64,000 nucleotides of DNA from Evtepia gabavorous (lineage in GTDB: Bacteria; Bacillota; Clostridia; Oscillospirales; Oscillospiraceae): positions 124,001 to 188,000 of the forward strand of contig NZ_QQRQ01000004.1 of NCBI RefSeq assembly GCF_003425665.1, given 5' to 3'. Every line of letters starts with the position of its first letter. Within the stretch, counting starts at the first letter, position 1. Under the pieces are notes generated by a model. That model was not told the DNA's origin and did not search any database. It saw only the letters and a list, made by a program, of their open reading frames with translations. Shown piece after piece: positions 26,520 to 35,135 of this stretch. The position numbers and the translations under genes are program-made.

Positions 26520-26877
26520 CCTCTTTCCATAGGCGGTAGGCCTGCCGGGCTGCCCGAGACAGCCCGGCCAGTTGGATGGCTTGGTCCAGCTTTTTCTGGC
26601 GCTCCTCCCGCAGGAAGGGCCGGAGCGCGGCGATCAGGGCGTCGGCCTCCTGGTTGGACTGGCGGCTGGCCTGGAACAGCTCCAGCAGGCGGCCCATCTG
26701 CCCCAACTGCTCTGGGGCGAAGGGGGGCGGGGCGGCGGATTCCGGCTGGGGGGCCGCTTCCCCGGGGGAAGGAGGGGACTCCGTCCCCATCCCCAGCTTT
26801 CCGGCCAGGGACATGATCTGTCCCATGGCGTCAGGGTCTGCCAGCAGAGAGTTGAGTGCTTCTTCAAAGTCGGCCAT
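26503..26877 (-). CDS. Hypothetical protein, helical, Pro/Ala linker
   Basis: A 124-aa protein without a recognised family. Residues 1-32 form a short helical unit with an LLADPDAMGQIMSLAGKLG motif. Residues 32-55 are a Pro/Ala/Glu-rich linker. Residues 56-120 are a second helical region rich in Gln, Arg and Leu. ATG 26877 follows GGAGGGG. It is the middle gene of a three-gene minus-strand cluster; the Asp-Pro-containing helices also occur in the upstream 89-aa protein, so the two may share an ancestor or an assembly role (inference). Confidence 0.65.
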   Translation of the reverse strand: MADFEEALNSLLADPDAMGQIMSLAGKLGMGTESPPSPGEAAPQPESAAPPPFAPEQLGQMGRLLELFQASRQSNQEADALIAALRPFLREERQKKLDQAIQLAGLSRAARQAYRLWKEGELHL

Positions 26878-26911
26878 GGGGAATCCCCTCCTTTCAAACG
26901 GACCAGGCGGA

Positions 26912-27181
26912 TTACTTGTTTAAGGTTTTGTTCAGCTGCTCCATGGCCTTGGCGGCTTGGGGGTCTGACGAGAGCTCCTGCAGAACGCTGCTCAGGGCAG
27001 TGGTATCCCCCTGCAGGGCGGACTGCGCCGCGGCCTGCAGGCGGCCCACGTTCTTTTTTTGCAGGGACTGGAGGACCTTGCGGGTCTCCGGGTTGGCCAG
27101 CATCTGGCGGATGGCCTTCTGGTTTTCCAACAGCTGCTTGGCCTGGGGATTGGAACTGAGTTGATCTGCGAAATTTTGCAT
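26912..27181 (-). CDS. Small helical hypothetical protein
   Basis: An 89-aa, Gln/Ala-rich, fully helical protein: LSSNPQAKQLLENQKAIRQ, ANPETRKVLQSLQKKN, LSSDPQAAKAMEQLNKTL. The spaced NP/DP-containing helices are reminiscent of STI1-type chaperone-binding repeats, but similarity is by eye only. ATG 27181 is preceded by AAGGAG with an 8-nt spacer; the upstream in-frame start at 27214 lacks one. It is the first gene of the small cluster, with a TATAAT hexamer (27213-27218, minus strand) upstream. Confidence 0.65.
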   Translation of the reverse strand: MQNFADQLSSNPQAKQLLENQKAIRQMLANPETRKVLQSLQKKNVGRLQAAAQSALQGDTTALSSVLQELSSDPQAAKAMEQLNKTLNK

Positions 27182-27272
27182 AACATGGTCTCCTTCCGGG
27201 TATTGCTGTCCCATTATATGAGCCGAGGGAGATGGATGTGCCTGTCAGAGTGCAGAAAAAGAAAATTGGGTC

Positions 27273-27301
27273 TGGAAAAACCGCAAGGAGTGTGCTATGA
27301 T
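27273..27301 (+). promoter_or_regulatory. Probable promoter of coaX
   Basis: TGGAAA (27273-27278), 17 bp, TATGAT (27296-27301), with an extended TG one base upstream of the -10. Confidence 0.6.
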
Positions 27302-27385
27302 CGTTCCATCTTCCTGTTTCCCGGAAATTCGGCCAGAAAACCGGGAAAAGGGAATTCCTGGTAAGGCAATAGGAGGAAACACGAC

Positions 27386-28165
27386 ATGCTGATGGCCATT
27401 GATGTAGGAAACACCAATATGGTGTTCGGCCTATTGGAGGGGAAGGAACTCGTGGGGAGTTTTCGCCTGATGACAGACGCCAACCGGACCTCGGATGAGA
27501 TTGGGCTGACGGTGTGTGAATACTTTCGGCGGTTCAATCTGTCCACGGACCAAGTCTGCGATATCATCATCGCCTCCGTGGTGCCCCAGGTGATGTATAC
27601 GCTCACCAGTGCCATTGTCAAGTATTTTGGAAAAAAGCCCATTCTCATTGATGATGATGTGTCGCCGGGCATCCAGTATGAAGGGGAGGACCACCTGGGT
27701 GCGGACCGGGCGGTCTCCTGTGTGGCGGCGATGGAGAAGTATGGAAAGCCTCTGGTGGTGCTGGACTTTGGGACCGCCACCACAGTGGATGCCCTGGATG
27801 AGAAGGGGATCTATTTGGGCGGGAGTATTTTGGCCGGGGTCCGGGTCTCCACGGACGCGCTGTTCCGCCAGGCCGCCATGCTTCCTCGGATTGAGCTCAT
27901 TCGTCCCGCCTCCGTCCTGGGCCAGAACACCATTGCCCAGATTCAGGCCGGTTCTGTCATGGGCTACATCGGCGCCATTGAGTATCTCATCCGCCATACC
28001 AAGGCGGAGATGGGATACGGCGACGGCGTGAAGGTGGTGGCCACCGGAGGCCTGGCCCGTTTGATCGCGGACAATACGGACCTGATCGACGTGGTGGACA
28101 GCCAGCTCATTGTGGACGGGCTGCGGATCATTTATGAGCGGTATCAGAAACAACGAGGAAAGTGA
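27386..28165 (+). CDS. coaX: Type III pantothenate kinase
   Basis: Phosphorylates pantothenate, the first step of CoA synthesis. The 259-aa ASKHA-fold protein has the expected motifs: MAIDVGNTNMVFGL (phosphate 1), the EGEDHLGADRAVS substrate segment, VLDFGTATTVDALD (phosphate 2) and KVVATGGLARLIA (adenosine). Type III enzymes need a monovalent cation and are insensitive to CoA feedback. ATG 27386 follows AGGAGG. It is monocistronic, with a strong terminator 10 bp past the stop. Confidence 0.96.
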   Translation: MLMAIDVGNTNMVFGLLEGKELVGSFRLMTDANRTSDEIGLTVCEYFRRFNLSTDQVCDIIIASVVPQVMYTLTSAIVKYFGKKPILIDDDVSPGIQYEGEDHLGADRAVSCVAAMEKYGKPLVVLDFGTATTVDALDEKGIYLGGSILAGVRVSTDALFRQAAMLPRIELIRPASVLGQNTIAQIQAGSVMGYIGAIEYLIRHTKAEMGYGDGVKVVATGGLARLIADNTDLIDVVDSQLIVDGLRIIYERYQKQRGK

Positions 28166-28175
28166 AAAATATGAG

Positions 28176-28216
28176 TGACCTGTTCTCCTTTTTCATGGAG
28201 AACAGGTCATTTTTTT
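28176..28216 (+). terminator. Intrinsic terminator after coaX
   Basis: Stem TGACCTGTTCTCC (28176-28188) / GGAGAACAGGTCA (28197-28209) and seven T. Confidence 0.93.
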
Positions 28217-28245
28217 CTTGATAAACTATGTCAGAAATAATAAGA

Positions 28246-28283
28246 AGTCAGCTATCAAAAGGTATACCTTTTGATAGCTGACT
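28246..28283. repeat. Perfect 38-bp palindrome P1 (candidate recombination site or operator)
   Basis: A perfect palindrome centred between 28264 and 28265, with core AAAAGGTATACCTTTT and outer arms AGTCAGCTATC / GATAGCTGACT. The central 20 bp (28255-28274) recur 136 bp downstream with one mismatch. Five T follow at 28286-28291, so it could also act as a terminator. It lies upstream of a large surface-protein gene. Confidence 0.75.
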
Positions 28284-28293
28284 GTCTTTTTGC

Positions 28294-28322
28294 ATTTTAC
28301 AGTAAAAGAGCTGGAAAATCAA
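28294..28322 (-). promoter_or_regulatory. Promoter pointing away from the SLH gene, between two palindromes
   Basis: On the minus strand TTGATT (28317-28322), 17 bp, TAAAAT (28294-28299); a TTTTACAGTAAAA palindrome overlaps the -10. Transcription would run toward the coaX terminator, where there is no gene to express. No comparable promoter faces the SLH gene in this segment. Confidence 0.6.
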
Positions 28323-28388
28323 GGCGCTTTTTCTTTCCTTTGAGACAAATCGATAAAAATTAACGGTTTTTTTCTTTTCTTTGAAAGG

Positions 28389-28412
28389 TGTCGAAAGGTA
28401 TACCTTTTGACA
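28389..28412. repeat. Palindrome P2, partner of P1
   Basis: An imperfect 24-bp palindrome (TGTCGAAAGGTA then TACCTTTTGACA). Its 20-bp core (28391-28410) matches P1 in either orientation with one mismatch. Between P1 and P2 there is also a pyrimidine-rich direct repeat (TTTTTCTTTYCTTTGA at 28328-28343 and 28369-28384). Confidence 0.7.
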
Positions 28413-28484
28413 TCAAAGGACTTTAGATAGCTGTGGATCAAAATGCCCAACAGATTTGATGAAAGAAAGGGAGGAAATAATAAG

Positions 28485-31400
28485 ATGAAAAAGCGAATGC
28501 TGTCAACGCTCCTGACACTGGGTATGTTGTTGACACTGACCCCGGCAGTGTTAGCGGAAGTCCCGGAGGGGTCCGCCGGAGATATTCCAGAGGAGACTTG
28601 TAAAGTCGAGTATAAGGAACAGTCGGATGGGATAGAGATTCAAACAGAGAAGGATTCAAATAATATTATTCATTTGGATATCACAATCAATGAGACCGCT
28701 CCCTCTAATGTTGTTCTGGATTTTAGTAGCGTGATTCAGGAGGCCGAAAACATTACCTACATGCCGGGTGCTATTCAAAAGTTTAAGGTTCATATTAAAA
28801 ATCAATCAGGAAAAAACTATCAATATAAAGATGGCAGCTTTGTATTGAGCACAGCGGATACCGATGATTTTGGCACTTTGGAGGAAGGTGCACTGCTTCC
28901 GTTCTTGGGGTATGATGGCCAATATATCCCGATTACTGCGGTTGGCTCTATGCTCCCCCAATATTTCTATCAAGATCTTTTTGGGAAAGCGTCTTCAGCA
29001 GCGGTAACCTTTGAGGAAATGTGTCAAATTTTTGATAAGCTGGAAGAGAAGGGGTATGAGGGAGAAAACCCGTTGGATAGTTATATGCTGGAGTACTTAA
29101 ATAAGAAACTCAAGACGGATTGCGGATCAATGGAAGAACTGTATTTAGAAAAGCCAAAAGAGGTATCTTCGATATTATTTAGTTCAGGAGTTACTCATAA
29201 CGGCATTTATACAGTCAATGAGCAAGACTTACAAAAGTATATTAGTGAGTATCCTTGGCTTAACACTTACATTTATGCTCAGAGGAGTGCTCAGGGAAAC
29301 TTGAACGTACAAATAAAATGGCCCTCAGAAGTGCTGGCAAAAATCAGCTATGACCATTGGTATCAGCGCCTGTTCCAGTTTGCATTTGGGCAGGAAAATA
29401 TAGAAAAGCTGAAGACTAATACAGCGGATGATCCTTTTACGAACGCGCACGATGTTGCGGATTATACGATGAATGAAGAAACCTATGGGGAAGCAAATGA
29501 ATATTTTAAAGATTTGCTGTATGCAGATGCGTTAAACAGCAACGAGGAGACCGTTTTTGACATGGCGTTTGCGTTGAATGGACCATTGATGGGGAATGTC
29601 TATCAAAACTACTCATTTAGTTGGTACAACGTGATTGAGCTTGAGGAGATTGAACCTGTCACCATAACTCCTGCTGACATCACTATCTATACCGGCGGCG
29701 AGAGCTATGACAGCGTGGTAAACGGCAGTGGGAACGAAATTGGCGCGGTGAATAATGGACTGCCGACACCTGGCTTCTATATTGATTTACCGGAAAGTGT
29801 GAATGCGTGGCTGCTTGAACATGTTGACAAAGAGAATATCATTACAACTGAGAGCGGAAAGCAAATCGTTGACCTGTCTAAATTTTTGACGTTCACCTAT
29901 AACTACGCTGGAGAAACAAGAACATGGGAACTGGAACGATACGACACGCATGACAACGAAAACAACAGCACGGCGTATGATCGGTTTATTTACCGTATTA
30001 AGCCTGCTGTCGTGGAGAATCAGGAAATCCCGATCCGGTTGCAGTTTACGGATGAAAATGGCATGTTCATGACCAGTGATGATTTTACTGTTGATTTGGA
30101 GGATTTGTTCCATGAGTATGACATGACGATTTATTCCGGAGATCTGGAGACACAAAAAGTAAAGGCTGTCCTCAGAGTTGGAGAGCAGGTTGTCTCGTAC
30201 GCTGCTGAAGTGGGCGAGGGAAAACTCACTGTGCGCGGTGTAACCGATCAGAACACGGCAACCACAGAGGTGGTAACGGAGGTGCCGGTCGAAGAAGTGG
30301 ATAACATCACGGCGCATGTGCCAGAAGACACACTGTTTTACATCAATGAGAGTCAGCTTGAAGTGGCCGAACCGGAGAATGTCAAACTGCTGGTGGACAG
30401 CATCGTACCAGACGAAGACAACACGCTGTATACCAAAGCGGTGGACGGGTTTGAGGAGATTACATCTGAGCACAATGTAAAATTTAACTATCTTGATCTG
30501 GTGGATACCGGCAACGGAAATGCGTATGTGACGACAGCAGGAAAACCGATTACGGTTTACTGGCCGTATCCGGCGGGCACCGACAAGATGGATGAGTTCC
30601 ATATTGTCCATTATGAGGGCTTGGATCGAAATAATAACACAAGTCTTGCGGACGGAGAATATGATATGGTCTTGTATTCTGAGGAGAATGGCAACTTGGA
30701 AAACACAGATCAAGGGATCAGGATCACGGTAGAGTCGTTTTCTCCCTTTGCTCTGTTTTGGGAGGAGGACTCTGGCGGCAACGGCGGTCACGGCGGCAAT
30801 GGCGGCAACAAGCCCAGCCTGAACACCGAGGACCACTACGGCTACATCGTGGGCTACCCCGTGGACTATGCCACTGGCGAGCCCACCGACGACCAGGCCA
30901 GAAAGCCCGTGAAGCCCCAGGGGAAGATCACCCGGGCCGAGGTGGCCACCATCTTCTTCCGGATGCTCACCGACGAGAGCCGGAACGCGTACTGGAGCCA
31001 GAGCAACAGCTTCACCGACGTGGCGGCGGACGCCTGGTACAACAACGCCATCTCCACCATGGCCAACGCGGGCATCCTGGACGGCTATGAGGACGGCAGC
31101 TTCCACCCCAACGGGTATATCACCCGGGCGGAGTTTGCCACCATCGCGGTGCGGTTCTTCGACCTGAGCTACCAGGGCGAGGACCTCTTCCCGGACATTG
31201 ACGGCCACTGGGCCCAGGACTACATCAACCAGGCCGCGGATGCGGGGATCATCGAGGGCTATCCCGACGGGACCTTCGGCCCCCAGAAGCAGATCACCCG
31301 GGCCGAGGCGGTGACCCTGGTCAACCGGACCCTGGACCGGCACCCCGACCCAGACCACTTCCTGGAGGATATGCTGGTCTGGCCGGACAACCTGGACACC

Positions 31401-31583
31401 AAGGCGTGGTACTATGCTGACATGCAGGAGGCCACCAACTCCCACGAGTACCAGATGAAGGAGGACGCCCAGGGCAACGAGTATGAGGTGTGGACCAAGA
31501 TCCTGCCCATTCGGGACTGGGAGGCCCTGGAAAAGGAGTGGTCGGACGCCAACTCCTCCGAGAATCCCGGCGACGTTGTCTAA
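28485..31583 (+). CDS. Large surface protein with C-terminal S-layer homology domains
   Basis: A 1032-aa secreted protein. A signal peptide (MKKRMLSTLLTLGMLLTL...AVLA) is followed by about 750 residues of acidic, Asn-rich extracellular sequence that I do not recognise beyond beta-rich strand patterns. A Gly/Asn linker (near 765-775) then leads to three SLH domains (about 776-955: ITRAEVATIFFRML, ITRAEFATIAVRFF, ITRAEAVTLVNRTL) and a Trp-rich tail. SLH domains bind secondary cell-wall polymer. ATG 28485 has AAGGGAGG upstream. The region before about 30770 is markedly AT-rich, the anchor GC-rich: a mosaic. No good forward promoter lies upstream; the nearest promoter is reversed between palindromes P1 and P2. 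Confidence 0.9.
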   Translation: MKKRMLSTLLTLGMLLTLTPAVLAEVPEGSAGDIPEETCKVEYKEQSDGIEIQTEKDSNNIIHLDITINETAPSNVVLDFSSVIQEAENITYMPGAIQKFKVHIKNQSGKNYQYKDGSFVLSTADTDDFGTLEEGALLPFLGYDGQYIPITAVGSMLPQYFYQDLFGKASSAAVTFEEMCQIFDKLEEKGYEGENPLDSYMLEYLNKKLKTDCGSMEELYLEKPKEVSSILFSSGVTHNGIYTVNEQDLQKYISEYPWLNTYIYAQRSAQGNLNVQIKWPSEVLAKISYDHWYQRLFQFAFGQENIEKLKTNTADDPFTNAHDVADYTMNEETYGEANEYFKDLLYADALNSNEETVFDMAFALNGPLMGNVYQNYSFSWYNVIELEEIEPVTITPADITIYTGGESYDSVVNGSGNEIGAVNNGLPTPGFYIDLPESVNAWLLEHVDKENIITTESGKQIVDLSKFLTFTYNYAGETRTWELERYDTHDNENNSTAYDRFIYRIKPAVVENQEIPIRLQFTDENGMFMTSDDFTVDLEDLFHEYDMTIYSGDLETQKVKAVLRVGEQVVSYAAEVGEGKLTVRGVTDQNTATTEVVTEVPVEEVDNITAHVPEDTLFYINESQLEVAEPENVKLLVDSIVPDEDNTLYTKAVDGFEEITSEHNVKFNYLDLVDTGNGNAYVTTAGKPITVYWPYPAGTDKMDEFHIVHYEGLDRNNNTSLADGEYDMVLYSEENGNLENTDQGIRITVESFSPFALFWEEDSGGNGGHGGNGGNKPSLNTEDHYGYIVGYPVDYATGEPTDDQARKPVKPQGKITRAEVATIFFRMLTDESRNAYWSQSNSFTDVAADAWYNNAISTMANAGILDGYEDGSFHPNGYITRAEFATIAVRFFDLSYQGEDLFPDIDGHWAQDYINQAADAGIIEGYPDGTFGPQKQITRAEAVTLVNRTLDRHPDPDHFLEDMLVWPDNLDTKAWYYADMQEATNSHEYQMKEDAQGNEYEVWTKILPIRDWEALEKEWSDANSSENPGDVV

Positions 31584-31604
31584 TAGCACAAATTTTGTTT
31601 TGCC

Positions 31605-31635
31605 AGAGGAGGGCCCTAAAAGGCCCTCCTCTATT
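31605..31635 (+). terminator. Hairpin after the first SLH gene
   Basis: Stem AGAGGAGGGCC (31605-31615) / GGCCCTCCTCT (31622-31632), followed only by ATTT. A strong stem but a weak T-tract. Confidence 0.6.
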
Positions 31636-31649
31636 TAAGGTGGGGAAAG

Positions 31650-31679
31650 GAAAAGCACACCACGGGAACCGTGGTGTGC
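31650..31679 (-). terminator. Intrinsic terminator after nth
   Basis: On the minus strand a perfect 11-bp stem GCACACCACGG / CCGTGGTGTGC with a 3-nt loop and TTTT, 15 bp past the nth stop. Confidence 0.8.
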
Positions 31680-31694
31680 CAAGAAAGTAGATGA

Positions 31695-32336
31695 CTATGC
31701 GTTTTTTTGAAAGTGATCGCACCAGGGACGGAGGGTACAGTTGGGGCAGTCGGGCTTGCGCGCCCGGCAGACCGCCCGGCCATGGAGCACCAGACGGTGA
31801 CAGAAGTCGTTGGACTCCTCCGGCGGCAGGCAGGCCCGCAGCTGCTTTTCCACCTTGCCGGGGTCCTTGGTGCCGTCGGTGAGCCCCAGCAGGCCGGTGA
31901 TCCGGATGCAGTGGGTGTCTGCCACCACCACGCCGGGGGTGTGGTGAACATCGCCCAAAATAAGGTTGGCGGTTTTTCTGCCCACCCCGGGCAGGGAGAG
32001 CAGCTCCTCCATGGTGCCCGGCACCTTGCCATGGAATTGTTCCAGCAGCATGCGGGAGGCAAAGACAATGTCCTTGGCCTTGGCCCGGAAAAAGCCGCAG
32101 GAGTGGATGTAGGGCTCCACGTCGGCCGGCTCTGCCTCCGCCAGGGCCTCCAGGGTGGGGAAGCGGGCGAAGAGGGCGGGGGTCACCTGATTGACCCGCT
32201 CATCGGTGCATTGGGCGGAGAGGCGGGTGGCAAAGAGCAGCTCATAGTCCTTTTGGTATTGCAGGGAACAGATGCCATCGGGATACAAGTCTTTGAGTGC
32301 CTGGACAATGGCGTGAATATCCTTGGAATTTTTCAT
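31695..32336 (-). CDS. nth: Endonuclease III (DNA glycosylase/AP lyase)
   Basis: Removes oxidised pyrimidines and nicks abasic sites. The 213-aa protein shows the helix-hairpin-helix LPGVGRKTANLILG with the catalytic Lys, the catalytic Asp in VVVADTHCIRI, and a C-terminal [4Fe-4S] cluster with spacing C-x6-C-x2-C-x5-C (CRARKPDCPNCTLRPWC). ATG 32336 is preferred to upstream in-frame starts; the AAGGAA site is rather far. It is divergent from glyA, with a TATACT -10 on the minus strand in the shared promoter region. Confidence 0.95.
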   Translation of the reverse strand: MKNSKDIHAIVQALKDLYPDGICSLQYQKDYELLFATRLSAQCTDERVNQVTPALFARFPTLEALAEAEPADVEPYIHSCGFFRAKAKDIVFASRMLLEQFHGKVPGTMEELLSLPGVGRKTANLILGDVHHTPGVVVADTHCIRITGLLGLTDGTKDPGKVEKQLRACLPPEESNDFCHRLVLHGRAVCRARKPDCPNCTLRPWCDHFQKNA

Positions 32337-32411
32337 AAAAACTACCGATTCCTTTTTCTCTATGGGTTGTTTTTCGTATAAATAGTATAGCACAAAGTGG
32401 AAGGATAGTCA

Positions 32412-32440
32412 TTGGATTTTTTTTCGGTTTGGAGTATAAT
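32412..32440 (+). promoter_or_regulatory. Promoter of glyA
   Basis: TTGGAT (32412-32417), 17 bp, TATAAT (32435-32440), leaving about 55 nt of leader with no glycine-riboswitch features. Confidence 0.82.
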
Positions 32441-32499
32441 AAGCTGGAAAACGCAAACCCGCCATCATAGAAATTTGAATGTAAAAAGGAGCGAGTATC

Positions 32500-33744
32500 G
32501 TGGTCAAAGATGTCATCGATTTCCTGATCCAGCAAGATCCCCAGGTGGGCAACGCCGTGCAGGCGGAGTACGACCGTCAGCGGAGAAATATTGAGCTGAT
32601 TGCCTCGGAGAACTTTGTCAGCCCGGCCGTTCTGGCGGCTGCTTCGTCCGTGCTCACCAATAAGTATGCCGAGGGCTATCCCGGCAAGCGCTACTATGGT
32701 GGCTGTGAATGTGTGGACGTGGTGGAGGACATTGCCCGGGACCGGGCCAAGGCCCTCTTCGGCGCGGACCATGCAAACGTCCAGCCCCACAGCGGCGCTT
32801 CGGCCAACTACGCAGTGTACCAGGCCCTGTGCAACGTGGGAGACACCGTCATGGGAATGAACCTGGACAACGGCGGCCACCTGACCCACGGCAGCCCCGT
32901 GAACTATTCGGGGATCAACTACAAGATTGTCCCCTATGGCGTGGACCCCAAAACCCACCGCATCGACTATGACCAGGTCCGCGACCTGGCCAAACAGTGC
33001 AAGCCCAAGATGATCATTGCCGGCGCCTCCGCCTATCCCCGGATCATTGATTTTAAGGCTTTCCGGGAGATTGCCGACGAGGTAGGCGCCTATCTCTTCG
33101 TGGATATGGCCCACATTGCCGGCCTGGTGGCCGCGGGGCTGCATCCCTCCCCCGTGCCCTATGCCGACGTGGTGACCACCACCACCCATAAGACCCTGCG
33201 GGGTCCCCGGGGCGGCGTGATTCTGTGCAAGGAGGAGCATGCCAAGAAGATTGACAAGGCCATTTTCCCCGGCTCCCAGGGCGGCCCCCTCATGCACATC
33301 ATCACCGCCAAGGCCGTTGCCTTCGGGGAGGCCATGAAGCCGGAGTTCAAGACCTACCAGGAGCAGGTGCTGAAGAATGCCAAGGTCCTGGCCGAGAGCC
33401 TCATGGATGCCGGCTTCCAGCTGGTCTCCGGCGGCACCGACAACCATCTGATGCTGGTGGATCTGCGCCCGGCCAACATCACCGGCAAGGAGATGGAGAA
33501 GCGCCTGGACCAGGTGAACATCACCGTGAACAAGAACACCATCCCCGACGATCCCCAGTCCCCCTTCGTCACCAGCGGCATCCGGGTGGGGGTCCCCGCC
33601 GCCACCAGCCGCGGTCTGCGGGAGGAGGACATGAAGGTCATCGGCCAGCTCATTTGGAAGACCGCCACAGAGTTTGACACCAAGCAGGAGGAGATCCGCG
33701 CGGCGGTGGCGGAGATCACGGCCAAGTACCCCCTCTACGAGTAA
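32500..33744 (+). CDS. glyA: Serine hydroxymethyltransferase
   Basis: A PLP enzyme interconverting serine and glycine with tetrahydrofolate, the main one-carbon source. The 414-aa protein has the usual length. It shows [48 protein letters not shown], the PLP-lysine motif [16 protein letters not shown] and [15 protein letters not shown]. The start codon is GTG 32500, 8 bases after AAAGGAG. It is monocistronic with its own promoter and terminator. Confidence 0.97.
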   Translation: MVKDVIDFLIQQDPQVGNAVQAEYDRQRRNIELIASENFVSPAVLAAASSVLTNKYAEGYPGKRYYGGCECVDVVEDIARDRAKALFGADHANVQPHSGASANYAVYQALCNVGDTVMGMNLDNGGHLTHGSPVNYSGINYKIVPYGVDPKTHRIDYDQVRDLAKQCKPKMIIAGASAYPRIIDFKAFREIADEVGAYLFVDMAHIAGLVAAGLHPSPVPYADVVTTTTHKTLRGPRGGVILCKEEHAKKIDKAIFPGSQGGPLMHIITAKAVAFGEAMKPEFKTYQEQVLKNAKVLAESLMDAGFQLVSGGTDNHLMLVDLRPANITGKEMEKRLDQVNITVNKNTIPDDPQSPFVTSGIRVGVPAATSRGLREEDMKVIGQLIWKTATEFDTKQEEIRAAVAEITAKYPLYE

Positions 33745-33801
33745 GCCCTGTCCGCCGGGGGAAAATTCTCCCTTTACGGAAGGGGTCACAGCTGATAAAA
33801 T

Positions 33802-33839
33802 AAGGAGGACGACGCAGGTCGTTCTCCTTGTTTTTATTT
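33802..33839 (+). terminator. Intrinsic terminator after glyA
   Basis: Stem AAGGAGGACGAC (33802-33813) / GTCGTTCTCCTT (33818-33829), one mismatch, then a T-rich tail. It overlaps the upstream side of the rarA leader. Confidence 0.85.
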
Positions 33840-33857
33840 CGACTATGGGAAAGAGAG

Positions 33858-35135
33858 ATGAGCGCCATGTACCAGCCCCTGGCAGACCGGCTTCGGCCCA
33901 ATTCCATCGACGAGGTGGTGGGGCAGCGGCATATACTGGGGGAGCAGGGGGTTCTGCGGCGGATCATTCAGGGGGGAAATATCCCCAATCTGATTTTTTA
34001 CGGTCCCTCCGGCACGGGAAAGACCACGGTGGCGGAGATCGCCGCCGCCCAGATGCACCGGCCCTTCCACCGCCTGAACGCCACCACCGCCTCTTTAGCG
34101 GACATCAAGGCCATCACCGCGGATGTGGGGACTCTGCTGGCACCGGAGGGGGTGGTGCTGTATCTGGATGAGATTCAGTATTTCAATAAGAAGCAGCAGC
34201 AGTCCCTGCTGGAGTTTATGGAAACGGGAAAACTGACCCTCATTGCCGCCACCACGGAGAATCCCTATTTCTACATTTACAACGCGGTGCTCAGCCGGGC
34301 CACGGTCTTTGCCTTTCAGCCTGTGTCGCCGGAGGAGGTTCTGCCGGTGGTGCTTCGGGGAATCCGGGAAATGAGCCAGGACCGGCAGGGGCGGGTCCGC
34401 TGGGAGGAGGGGGTGGCCGAGCACATTGCCCGCAGCTGCGGGGGGGATGTGCGGAAAGCCCTCAACGCGGTGGAGGCCCTCTTTGCGGCCCATGCCATGG
34501 ACCGGGGCGAGACGGTCCTGACCTTGGCGGAGGCCCAGGTGGTGGCCCAGCGGTCCGCCAACCGCTATGACCGGGACGGTGACAGCCATTATGACATTTT
34601 GTCCGCTTTTCAAAAGTCGGTCCGGGGCTCTGATCCCGATGCCGCAGTCCATTATCTGGCCCGGCTGCTGGAGGCGGGGGATCTGATCTCCCCCTGCCGC
34701 CGGCTGATGGTCATGGCCAGTGAGGACGTGGGCCTGGCCTATCCCCAGGCGGTGGCGGTGGTGAAAGCCTGTGTGGACAGCGCCAATATGCTGGGCCTGC
34801 CCGAGGCCCGGATTCCCCTGGCCCAGGCGGCCATTTTCCTGGCCACCGCGCCCAAGTCCAACAGCGCCATTCTGGCGGTGGAGGGGGCGCTGGCAGACCT
34901 GCGGGCGGGACGGACGGGGGAGGTGCCGCCGCATCTCCGGGACGCCCACTATGAGGGGGCGGCCCAGCTGGGCCATGGGACGGGGTACCAGTATGCCCAT
35001 GGGTATCCCAACCACTATGTGAAACAGCAGTATCTGCCCGATGCCCTGAAAAACCAGACCTATTACACCTATGGGGAAAATAAAACCGAGCAGGCCGCCA
35101 AACAGTATTGGGACCGGATCAAGGGGGAAGGCTAA
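33858..35135 (+). CDS. rarA: Replication-associated recombination protein A (AAA+ ATPase, RarA/MgsA)
   Basis: A clamp-loader-like ATPase acting at stalled replication forks. The 425-aa protein has the N-terminal PLADRLRPNSIDEVVGQRHILG, Walker A (YGPSGTGKTT), Walker B (VLYLDEIQ), sensor 1 (IAATTENPYF), the SCGGDVRKALNAVE arginine/sensor 2 region and the RarA-specific C-terminus (VMASEDVGLAYPQAVAV, YPNHYVKQQYLPD). ATG 33858 has GGAAAGAG immediately upstream; ATG 33867 is an alternative. Its stop overlaps the stop of the converging S1 protein gene by three bases. Confidence 0.93.
   Translation: MSAMYQPLADRLRPNSIDEVVGQRHILGEQGVLRRIIQGGNIPNLIFYGPSGTGKTTVAEIAAAQMHRPFHRLNATTASLADIKAITADVGTLLAPEGVVLYLDEIQYFNKKQQQSLLEFMETGKLTLIAATTENPYFYIYNAVLSRATVFAFQPVSPEEVLPVVLRGIREMSQDRQGRVRWEEGVAEHIARSCGGDVRKALNAVEALFAAHAMDRGETVLTLAEAQVVAQRSANRYDRDGDSHYDILSAFQKSVRGSDPDAAVHYLARLLEAGDLISPCRRLMVMASEDVGLAYPQAVAVVKACVDSANMLGLPEARIPLAQAAIFLATAPKSNSAILAVEGALADLRAGRTGEVPPHLRDAHYEGAAQLGHGTGYQYAHGYPNHYVKQQYLPDALKNQTYYTYGENKTEQAAKQYWDRIKGEG

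Noticed and set aside
28246-28412. CRISPR-like repeats
   Set aside because: Only two copies, palindromic, with no regular spacers and no cas genes; better explained as recombination or operator sites.
28389-28484. Forward promoter using the TTGACA at 28407-28412 in P2
   Set aside because: No acceptable -10 lies 15-19 bp downstream (GCTGTG at 17 bp), so it does not make a sigma-A promoter as read here.
29787-31589. 600-codon minus-strand frame opposite the first SLH gene
   Set aside because: Mirrors the repetitive SLH coding sequence; composition is typical of a shadow and no start signal is present.
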